A DNA stretch of 64,000 nt from an uncultured Collinsella sp. (GTDB lineage: Bacteria > Actinomycetota > Coriobacteriia > Coriobacteriales > Coriobacteriaceae). A program made the position numbers and the translations under genes. The notes under the pieces were generated by a model. The model worked only from the letters and a program-made list of their open reading frames with translations. It did no database searches and was not told where the DNA came from. The stretch lies in the NCBI GenBank assembly GCA_900541875.1, contig UQLF01000003.1, positions 1-64,000 of the forward strand, given 5' to 3'. Positions 8,719 through 15,781 of this stretch are shown piece after piece. Numbering within the stretch: the stretch's first letter is position 1; the number at the start of each line of letters is the position of its first letter.

Positions 8719-8869
8719 AACCCAAAGTCCCCTCAACATAAAAAGAGGCCCGAATCAACAACGAGCCCCTCACATACAAAATATCAGCCAAACACCGCTT
8801 TGCAGCGACCTCAAGGCCACAACCAAGTGGCCCCACCAGGCAGCGGACGCCTCCGTAACCGCCATGGGA

Positions 8870-8977
8870 GCGGTTTGGGGCTTTGCTCGATACAAGTTCC
8901 GCACGAGCCGAAGGCCACTTAATGTGGCCTTCGTGCGAGCAGGACTGTCCGCAGTAGCGAGCAATGCCCCAAACCGC
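8870..8977. repeat. Nested palindrome, family C core copy 1 (downstream of valS)
   Basis: Outer arms at 8870-8889 and 8958-8977 pair over 20 bp with one mismatch. The inner core holds a perfect 9-bp stem (8910-8918 with 8924-8932, GAAGGCCAC/GTGGCCTTC, loop TTAAT) flanked by GCAC/GTGC. The core, from about 8897 to 8946, recurs in inverted orientation near 11,744-11,793. The outer arms are unique to this site. Confidence 0.8.
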
Positions 8978-8992
8978 GTCCCCCAGTAACGC

Positions 8993-11689
8993 TTACGAGA
9001 AGTCAGCAACCTGAGCAGTCAGCGCCGCCAGGATCTCCTTGAGCTCAGCTGCACGGTCCCTCTTCTTCTGGACCACCGCGGGCGCGGCCTTGGCCACGAA
9101 GCCCTCGTTGGCAAGCGTCTTCTCGCAGCCGGCGAGCTCCTTCTGAGCCGCGGCGATCTCCTTCTCAAGACGCGCCTTCTCGGCCGAAAGATCGACCTTG
9201 CCCTCGAGCACAACAAAGACCTCGACGCCACTATCGACCACGGCAATGCTCGCAGCCGGCTTCTCAACGTCGGTACCCATGACCAGCGAGGCGGTGTTGG
9301 CCAGCGGCTCGATGGTCGAGCGCAGGCTCTCGAGCTTCTCAATGTCCTCGGCACCGGCGCGCACGACCACATCGAGCTCGGCCTTGGGGCTCAAGCGGTA
9401 ACGCGAACGTGTGGCGCGGGCGGCGGAAACGACGGCGCGGCACAGCTCAAACGCACGCTCGGCGTCCTCGTCAACATACTTGGCGTAGTCGGCGGGCTCG
9501 GGCCACTTGGCGATCATGAGCGCCTCGGCGCGGTCAACGTTGCCCTCGGCATCCAGGTCGAGCACACTCGCCGGCATGTTGTCCCAGATCTCCTCGGTAA
9601 CGAACGGCATGAGCGGGTGCATCAGGCGAATGGAGGTGTCGAGCACAAAAATCAGGTTGCGCTGAGCCTGCAGACGGCCCTCGCCCTTCAGACGGGCCTT
9701 GGTGACCTCAACGTACCAGTCGCAGACCTCGTTCCAGAAGAACTGCTGCACGCCGCGGGCCATATCGCCAAAGGTGTAGTTCTCGATGCCCTCGGTGACC
9801 ATCTTGACGGCCTTAGCCAGGCGGCTGAACATCCAGGCGTCTGCCGGCGTCTCCACGACGGGCTCGCCGGGCGTGTAGCCCTCCATGTTCATGAGCAGGA
9901 AGCGGCTGGCGTTCCAGATCTTGGTCACAAACGACTTGGCCTGCTCGGTGCGCGGGCTGTCAATGAGCTTCTTGGTCTTCTTATCGATGTTCGCGTCGAA
10001 CTTAACATCCTGGTTGTTGGTGCACAGTGTGAGCAAGTTGAAGCGCATGGCGTCAGCGCCGTACATGCCAATGAGGTCCATGGGGTCAACGCCGTTGCCC
10101 TTAGACTTGGACATGCGGCTGCCGTCCTTGGCCAGGATCGTCGGGTAGATGACGACGTCCTTAAACGGCACCTCATCCAGGAAGTACAGCGAGCTCATGA
10201 CCATGCGGGCGACCCACAGCGCGATGATGTCGCGCGCAGTAACGAGCGCCGTCGTGGGGTGATGGCCCTCGAGCAGCTCCGGCTTTTGCGGCCAGCCCTG
10301 CGTGGCAAAGGTCCACAGCTGCGAGCTAAACCAGGTGTCCAGCACGTTCTCGTCCTGATGCACGTGATGGCCGCCGCACTTGGGGCACACGTCGGTGTCC
10401 TCGGTCAGGGCGTCCTCCCAGCCGCAGTCCTCGCAGTAGAACACAGGAATGCGGTGGCCCCACCACAGCTGGCGGCTGATGCACCAGTCCTTGAGGTTCT
10501 CCATCCAGGTCGTGTAGGTCTGCGTCCAGCGCGCGGGGTGGAAGGTGACCTTGCCGGAGTTGACGGCGTCAAGTGCCGGCCCCTTGAGCTTGTCGACGGC
10601 CACAAACCACTGCTCGGAAAGCCACGGCTCCAGCGCGGCGTCGCAGCGGTAGCAGTGCATGACGGAGTGATCGAGGTCCTCGACGTGATCGAGCAGGTCG
10701 TGCTCCTCGAACCACTTGATGACGGCCTCGCGGCACTCGTCGCGATTCATGCCGGTGAACTCGCCGTAGCCCTCGACGACCACCGCGTGCTCGTCAAAGA
10801 TGTTGATCTGCGGCAGGTCGTGGGCCTGGCCCATAGCGTAATCGTTGGGGTCGTGGGCCGGCGTGACCTTGACAAAGCCGGAGCCAAAGTTGGCGTCGAC
10901 ATGCCAATCCTCAAAGATGGGGATCTCGCGGTCGACGATGGGAAGCTTGACGGTCTTACCCACAAAGGCGGCCTTCTCGGGATCCTTCGGGGAGACGGCG
11001 ACGCCCGTGTCGCCGAGCATGGTCTCGGGGCGTGTGGTGGCGACGACGATGTAGTCCTGGCCGTTGACCGGCTCGGTCAGCGGGTAGCGCAGGTGCCACA
11101 GGTGGCCCTTCTCGTCCTTGTACTCGGCCTCGTCGTCCGAGATAGCGGTGGTGCAGTTGGGGCACCAGTTAACGATGCGCTTGCCGCGGTAGATCAGACC
11201 GTCGTGATACCAGTCGCAGAACACCTTGCGCACGGCCTGGGCGTAGTCCTCGTCCATGGTGAAGCGCTCGTTATCAAAGTCGACGGAGCAGCCCATGCGC
11301 TTGATCTGCTCGACGATGATGCCGCCGTACTCGTGGGTCCAGTCCCAGCAGGCGTCGACAAACTTGTCGCGGCCAATCTCCAGGCGGCTGATGCCCTCAC
11401 TCTTGAGCTTCTTGTCGACCTTAGTCTGCGTGGCGATACCGGCGTGGTCGGTACCCAGCACCCAGCGCGTGGACTTGCCGCGCATGCGGGCCATACGGAT
11501 GATGGCGTCCTGGATGGAGTCGTCGGTGGCGTGACCCATGTGAAGCTTGCCGGTCACGTTGGGAGGCGGAATGGTGACGGTGCAGTCGCCCACGCCCTCG
11601 CGGCGCTTGTAGTAGCCGCCGTCGAGCCACTTCTGCAGGATCGCCGGCTCGTTGGTCGACGGATCGTAGTTCTTGGGCATTTCTTCCAT
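8993..11689 (-). CDS. valS: Valyl-tRNA synthetase
   Basis: Class I aminoacyl-tRNA synthetase charging tRNA-Val with valine. The 898-residue length is normal. It has the HIGH-type motif NVTGKLHMGHA near residue 45, an editing (CP1) domain including ATTRPETMLGDTGVAV, the KMSKS-type loop SRMSKSKGN, an anticodon-binding domain and a C-terminal coiled coil rich in Lys, Glu and Ala (about residues 830-890). The ATG at 11689 has GGGAG six bases upstream. I looked for a T-box leader and found none. Inverted copies of one palindromic element flank the gene. Confidence 0.97.
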   Translation of the reverse strand: MEEMPKNYDPSTNEPAILQKWLDGGYYKRREGVGDCTVTIPPPNVTGKLHMGHATDDSIQDAIIRMARMRGKSTRWVLGTDHAGIATQTKVDKKLKSEGISRLEIGRDKFVDACWDWTHEYGGIIVEQIKRMGCSVDFDNERFTMDEDYAQAVRKVFCDWYHDGLIYRGKRIVNWCPNCTTAISDDEAEYKDEKGHLWHLRYPLTEPVNGQDYIVVATTRPETMLGDTGVAVSPKDPEKAAFVGKTVKLPIVDREIPIFEDWHVDANFGSGFVKVTPAHDPNDYAMGQAHDLPQINIFDEHAVVVEGYGEFTGMNRDECREAVIKWFEEHDLLDHVEDLDHSVMHCYRCDAALEPWLSEQWFVAVDKLKGPALDAVNSGKVTFHPARWTQTYTTWMENLKDWCISRQLWWGHRIPVFYCEDCGWEDALTEDTDVCPKCGGHHVHQDENVLDTWFSSQLWTFATQGWPQKPELLEGHHPTTALVTARDIIALWVARMVMSSLYFLDEVPFKDVVIYPTILAKDGSRMSKSKGNGVDPMDLIGMYGADAMRFNLLTLCTNNQDVKFDANIDKKTKKLIDSPRTEQAKSFVTKIWNASRFLLMNMEGYTPGEPVVETPADAWMFSRLAKAVKMVTEGIENYTFGDMARGVQQFFWNEVCDWYVEVTKARLKGEGRLQAQRNLIFVLDTSIRLMHPLMPFVTEEIWDNMPASVLDLDAEGNVDRAEALMIAKWPEPADYAKYVDEDAERAFELCRAVVSAARATRSRYRLSPKAELDVVVRAGAEDIEKLESLRSTIEPLANTASLVMGTDVEKPAASIAVVDSGVEVFVVLEGKVDLSAEKARLEKEIAAAQKELAGCEKTLANEGFVAKAAPAVVQKKRDRAAELKEILAALTAQVADFS

Positions 11690-11709
11690 ATATCTCTCCC
11701 TTGCCCATC

Positions 11710-11824
11710 GGGGAGGAATGTAGGCCCGATTTTCGCTCGGTCAAGTCCTGGCTCGCACGAAGACCACATTAAGTGGTCTTCGGCTCGTGCGGAATCTACG
11801 AAAATCGGGCCTACATTCCTCCCC
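11710..11824. repeat. Nested palindrome, family C core copy 2 (upstream of valS)
   Basis: Perfect 26-bp outer arms (11710-11735 and 11799-11824) enclose 63 bases that hold the family C core in the opposite orientation to the 8.9-kb copy. The inner stem is 11759-11767 with 11773-11781 (GAAGACCAC/GTGGTCTTC). Relative to copy 1 one base pair is exchanged on both sides, so pairing is kept. If transcribed with valS it would form a very long hairpin in the leader just before the ribosome-binding site. Confidence 0.85.
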
Positions 11825-11911
11825 TTAGGTATCGATTACTTCAGTCTGAATGGACTTTGCTGAGACTTTAAACAAACACACAGAATAACACAGGTAGTTG
11901 GGGTTATTGCG

Positions 11912-11955
11912 TATATATAAAATAGCCTCCGACCGCGGGTGAACGGAGGCTATTT
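11912..11955 (-). terminator. Intrinsic terminator after clpX
   Basis: A 12-bp perfect stem, AAATAGCCTCCG (11920-11931) with CGGAGGCTATTT (11944-11955), is followed on the minus strand by TTTTATATATA. It lies about 20 bases past the clpX stop codon. Confidence 0.85.
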
Positions 11956-11976
11956 GCAAACACGTTTTAGGCAGGT

Positions 11977-13383
11977 TTAGCCGTAGATGCGCTGGGGCTG
12001 TTCTTCGCCCTTAACGGAGGCTTCGGTCACGATGACCTTGGAAACGCCCTCCTCGCTAGGCAGGTCGAACATCGTCTGCTGCAGCACGTCCTCGCAGATG
12101 GAGCGCAGGCCGCGGGCGCCGGTCTTGCGGGCGAGCGCCATGCGGGCGATCTCGTGCAGGGCCGCGTCCTCAAACTCGAGCTCAACGTCCTCGAGCTGGA
12201 ACATCTTGCGGTACTGGCGCACCACGGCGTTCTTGGGCTCGGTCAGAATCGACACAAGGTCGTCCTCGTCAAGCGCCTGCGTCTGGGTGACGACGGGCGT
12301 ACGTCCCACAAACTCGGGGATCATGCCAAAGGCGTTGAGGTCTTGCGGGAGCACCTGACGCAGCAGGTCGTTCTCGTCGACCGAGGTGGGGCCGGCGATC
12401 TCGGAGTTAAAGCCCACGCCCTTGTTGCCCACGCGGTCGGCGATGATCTTGTCCAGACCCACAAAGGCACCGCCGCAGATGAACAGGATGTTGGTCGTGT
12501 CGATCTGAAGAAGCTCCTGCTGGGGATGCTTGCGGCCGCCGGTGGGCGGAACGCTGGCCACCGTGCCCTCAAGGATCTTCAGCAGCGCCTGCTGAACGCC
12601 CTCGCCCGAAACATCGCGGGTAATGGAGAGGTTCTCGGCCTTGCGGGCGATCTTGTCGATCTCGTCCACGTAGATAATGCCCACCTGTGCGCGCTCAATA
12701 TCGCCATCGGCAGCATTGATGAGCTTGAGCAGGATGTTCTCCACGTCCTCGCCCACATAGCCGGCCTCGGTGAGCGCGGTGGCATCGGCGATGGCAAACG
12801 GCACCTCGAGGATGCGCGCGAGCGTCTGGGCCAACAGGGTCTTGCCGGTACCGGTGGGACCGAGCAGCAGGATGTTGGACTTGGCGAGCTCTACCTCGTC
12901 CATATCGTCATCGAACTGCGAGCCCATGCCGCCATCAAAAGCGGACACCGCGGCGCCGCCCTCGATCACGCGGCGATAGTGGTTGTACACGGCCACCGAC
13001 ATGGCGCGCTTGGCGTCCTCCTGGCCCATGACATAGGCAGAAAGCTCGTCATAAATCTCGTGCGGCGTCGGCACGTGCGTGATGACCTGACGGTCGTCCT
13101 CGAGCTCAAAACCCTCGGTCTCGGGGTCCACGGCGGGCTGAGATGCAGCCTGGCCGTGGTCGTTGAGGAAGCCTGGCAGCTTGCCGTTGCGGGCAGCGTC
13201 CATAAAGTCCGAAGCCAGCGACTCCTCCAGAATCTCGGAGCAGGCGGCAACGCACTCGTCGCAGATAAAGATGTTGGTCGGGCCCTTTACGAGGCGACGG
13301 ACCTGGCCCTGCTCTTTTCCGCAGAAGGAGCAGCGGATGGGGTTGCCGTTCTCGTCAAAGTTGTCCTGCATGTTACCTGCCAT
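11977..13383 (-). CDS. clpX: ATP-dependent Clp protease ATP-binding subunit ClpX
   Basis: AAA+ unfoldase that feeds substrates to ClpP. The product (468 residues) has the N-terminal zinc-binding domain (CSFCGKEQG ... CDECVAAC), Walker A GPTGTGKT, the pore loop GYVGED, Walker B IIYVDEIDK and the C-terminal small domain. A longer linker than E. coli ClpX lies between zinc domain and AAA+ module. The ATG at 13383 comes just after the clpP stop; a second ATG at 13371 (MQDNF) is also possible. Order tig-clpP-clpX is standard. Confidence 0.95.
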   Translation of the reverse strand: MAGNMQDNFDENGNPIRCSFCGKEQGQVRRLVKGPTNIFICDECVAACSEILEESLASDFMDAARNGKLPGFLNDHGQAASQPAVDPETEGFELEDDRQVITHVPTPHEIYDELSAYVMGQEDAKRAMSVAVYNHYRRVIEGGAAVSAFDGGMGSQFDDDMDEVELAKSNILLLGPTGTGKTLLAQTLARILEVPFAIADATALTEAGYVGEDVENILLKLINAADGDIERAQVGIIYVDEIDKIARKAENLSITRDVSGEGVQQALLKILEGTVASVPPTGGRKHPQQELLQIDTTNILFICGGAFVGLDKIIADRVGNKGVGFNSEIAGPTSVDENDLLRQVLPQDLNAFGMIPEFVGRTPVVTQTQALDEDDLVSILTEPKNAVVRQYRKMFQLEDVELEFEDAALHEIARMALARKTGARGLRSICEDVLQQTMFDLPSEEGVSKVIVTEASVKGEEQPQRIYG

Positions 13384-13384
13384 C

Positions 13385-14005
13385 CTAGGCGTCCTTCGCG
13401 GCGAGATCGCGCGAGGTGACGATACGGTCAATCAGGCCGTAGTCCAGGGCCTCGGCAGCGGTCAGGTAATTGTCGCGCTCGGTGTCGGCCTGGACCTTCT
13501 CGATGGGCTGGCCCGAGGCATCGGACAGAATCTGGTTGAGCTCGCGGCGAGTCTTCTTGATCTCCTCGGCCACGATCTCGATCTCGGTCTGCTGACCCTG
13601 GGCACCGCCGCTGGGCTGATGAATCATGACCTTGGAGTGCGGCAGGCAGAAGCGCTTGCCCTTGGCGCCGGCCGAAAGCAGCACGGCGGCCATGGACGCG
13701 GCCATACCGACGCAGATGGTGGAGACCTGCGGCTTGATGAAGTTCATGGTGTCCAGAATCGCCAGGCCGGAGTAGACCTCGCCACCGGGCGAATTGATGT
13801 AGAGCGAGATATCCTTCTCGGCATCCTGGCTCTCAAGATGCAGCAGCTGGGCAACGACCAGGTTGGCACTGACGGAGTTGATCTCCTCGCCCAAGAAGAT
13901 GATGCGGTCGTTGAGCAGGCGCGAATAGATATCGTAGCTGCGCTCGCCGCGCGGCGTCTGCTCGATAACGTATGGCACGAGGGCGGAATCGAACTTAGCG
14001 ATCAT
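13385..14005 (-). CDS. clpP: ATP-dependent Clp protease proteolytic subunit
   Basis: Serine protease forming the tetradecameric barrel that partners ClpX. In the 206-residue product the triad is visible: Ser104 in GMAASMAAV, His129 in MIHQP and Asp178 in TERDNY. The ATG at 14005 has GGAG six bases upstream; earlier in-frame ATG and TTG codons overlap that site. A stop-start junction to clpX suggests coupled translation. Confidence 0.96.
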   Translation of the reverse strand: MIAKFDSALVPYVIEQTPRGERSYDIYSRLLNDRIIFLGEEINSVSANLVVAQLLHLESQDAEKDISLYINSPGGEVYSGLAILDTMNFIKPQVSTICVGMAASMAAVLLSAGAKGKRFCLPHSKVMIHQPSGGAQGQQTEIEIVAEEIKKTRRELNQILSDASGQPIEKVQADTERDNYLTAAEALDYGLIDRIVTSRDLAAKDA

Positions 14006-14051
14006 ACGCATCTCCATTTCTCTCTTGCGGACCAAATTGGTTCTAGATAAA

Positions 14052-14092
14052 CGTACGGTGCCCGCATGCTATGCATTGGCTGGCACCGTACG
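14052..14092. terminator. Hairpin between tig and clpP
   Basis: An 11-bp perfect stem, CGTACGGTGCC (14052-14062) with GGCACCGTACG (14082-14092). On the minus strand it is followed by TTTATCT, so it may partly terminate tig transcription before clpP. The T-run is short. Confidence 0.5.
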
Positions 14093-14168
14093 AAGCTACC
14101 GGATAACCGGTGTATAACTTTACCCCATCACGGGCGCACCCAAGCGCTCGCGGGTAAGGTGGCGAGAA

Positions 14169-15467
14169 TTACTCGGCGTCCTTGGCGGTCTCGTCGACCT
14201 CGGTCACCTTGGCGTTCTCGACCAGGTGGTCGACGGCCTTGGAGCGACGGATGGACTCGCGGACGGCAGGCATGCGGCCATCGGCGATGAACTCGGCCTT
14301 GGAAGCCTCGACGTCCTTGACGCCGGCCTTCTCGAACTCGGCGTTGACGTCGTCCTCGGTGACCTCGATCTTGAGCTCACGGGCGAGGGCGTCCAGAGCC
14401 AGGGACTCACGGGCGACGTCGTTGGCCTGCTTGTGCAGGTCGCCGACGAACTGCTCCATGGTCAGGCCGGAAGCCGGCAGCCAGGTGTCCAGCGTCATGC
14501 CGCGGGCAGCGAGGTTGGACAGGAAGTTCTGGCCAAGCTCCTCAAAGACGGACTGCTCGTAGTCGGCATCCATCTCGTCGAGCTGCAGACGCTCGGCGAG
14601 AGCGGCGACGCAACGGTTCTCCTTCTCGGCCGGGAGGCGGGAAGCCTTGTCCTGCTCGATCTCGATCTTGATGGCGTCACGCATAGCGTCGATGCTGTCG
14701 AAGCCAAAGTCGGACTTGACGAGCTCGTCGGTAAGCTCGGGGGTGTTGCGGACCTTGATGCCCTTGACGGTGACCTCGACGGTGTGGGTCTCGGCCTCCT
14801 CGCCCTCCTCGACCTCGTCGGTCCAGGTGACGGTCTTGACGTCGTCAACGTTAGCGCCGATCAGGGCCTCGTTGAACTCCTTGGGGTTGCTGTCGCTACC
14901 GGCGATGAGCATGCGGCCCTCGGCGGCGAAGTTGTCGGCGTTCTCGACGGCCTTGAGGTCGACGGTGACGTAGTCCTCGGCCTCGACGGCGCGACCCTCG
15001 ACGTCCTCGAAGGTGGCACGGTAGTTGAGGAGCATCTCGACCTGGTTGTTGATCTCGGACTCGGTGACCTCCGCGGGAGGCATCTCAATCTCGACAGCGT
15101 CGAAAGAGGAGAGCTCAGCGGCGGGACGCAGGGAGAACTCGACGGTGTAGGTGTAGTCCTCGTGATCCTTGGCGAGGTCGAGCTCCTTGTAGTCACCGCT
15201 CTTGGTGGGGACGATGTCCAGCTCGTTGAGGACGGCGGGCTCGTTGGCGGCGATCAGGTCGTTGGTGGCCTGAGCGAGGGTAGCCTCGGCGCCAAGAGCG
15301 GAGTCGATGACCGGACGGGGAGCCTTACCGGCACGGAAGCCCGGGAAGCGGTACTTCTTAGCGGTGTCCTTGTAGGCCTTCTTGATCGCGGCGTCGACGT
15401 CGGCGGCCGGGATGGTGACCGTAGCGGTGAGCTTGGCGTCCTTGACGTCAGAAGCGGTGATGTTCAA
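14169..15467 (-). CDS. tig: Trigger factor
   Basis: Ribosome-associated chaperone and peptidyl-prolyl isomerase acting on nascent chains. The product of about 432 residues has the ribosome-binding loop GFRAGKAPRPVI (about residue 42), a central FKBP-type domain (EAEDYVTVDL to about residue 235) and a helical C-terminal domain. The upstream ATG is followed by AGGAGG in-frame, which is itself the Shine-Dalgarno sequence. The true start is therefore probably the TTG at 15467, six bases after it; the GTG at 15470 is an alternative. Confidence 0.93.
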   Translation of the reverse strand: MNITASDVKDAKLTATVTIPAADVDAAIKKAYKDTAKKYRFPGFRAGKAPRPVIDSALGAEATLAQATNDLIAANEPAVLNELDIVPTKSGDYKELDLAKDHEDYTYTVEFSLRPAAELSSFDAVEIEMPPAEVTESEINNQVEMLLNYRATFEDVEGRAVEAEDYVTVDLKAVENADNFAAEGRMLIAGSDSNPKEFNEALIGANVDDVKTVTWTDEVEEGEEAETHTVEVTVKGIKVRNTPELTDELVKSDFGFDSIDAMRDAIKIEIEQDKASRLPAEKENRCVAALAERLQLDEMDADYEQSVFEELGQNFLSNLAARGMTLDTWLPASGLTMEQFVGDLHKQANDVARESLALDALARELKIEVTEDDVNAEFEKAGVKDVEASKAEFIADGRMPAVRESIRRSKAVDHLVENAKVTEVDETAKDAE

Positions 15468-15558
15468 CACGTTCCTCCTCATACTGCCCAGCTTATCTGA
15501 GGTGCTGGTACCTTTATGCAACAAAGAGTCGCGACGGCCGAAGCCGACGCAGATGCGT

Positions 15559-15642
15559 TGGTGCGGGCGAAAGGACTCGAACCTTCACGGGAATCCCACC
15601 AGAACCTAAATCTGGCGCGTCTACCAATTCCGCCACGCCCGC
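15559..15642 (-). tRNA. tRNA-Leu (anticodon UAG)
   Basis: The minus strand folds as a class II tRNA: acceptor GCGGGCG with CGCCCGC, anticodon stem CCAGA/TCTGG with loop TTTAGGT (anticodon UAG), a variable arm, a T-loop GTTCGAGTC and an encoded CCA at 15561-15559. An extended -10-like TGCTATCAT lies just upstream, at about 15662-15670. Confidence 0.95.
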
Positions 15643-15727
15643 ATGAGCGCACAGACTAGGAATGATAGCAGATACGAACGGCAAGCGCACGCACACGTTT
15701 TTAGGCTCACGACCTCACCACGAGTGC

Positions 15728-15752
15728 AAAAGGCGGGGCGAGTTACCCCGCC
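15728..15752 (-). terminator. Intrinsic terminator after the xdhD-type gene
   Basis: Stem GGCGGGG (15732-15738) with CCCCGCC (15746-15752), followed on the minus strand by TTTTGC. It lies 30 bases past the stop codon of the molybdenum hydroxylase gene. Confidence 0.6.
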
Positions 15753-15781
15753 CCGCCAATTACGACTTGTTCGCTGACCCG

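Noticed and set aside
9617..11863. Very long open frame on the plus strand opposite valS
   Set aside because: It is antisense to a gene with unmistakable synthetase motifs, is low in complexity (Val, Leu, Ala, Asp, His), and arises because GC-rich codons leave the opposite frame free of stops. A similar shadow opposite the molybdenum hydroxylase (16,031-18,616) was rejected for the same reason.
11690..11976. T-box riboswitch upstream of valS
   Set aside because: The conserved T-box sequence (GGGTGGNACC on the coding strand) and a specifier-loop stem are absent; the region is dominated by a nested palindrome and the clpX terminator.
15559..15780. Integration site of a mobile island at tRNA-Leu
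   Set aside because: No integrase, no direct repeat of the tRNA 3' end was seen nearby, and flanking genes are housekeeping or metabolic with similar composition.
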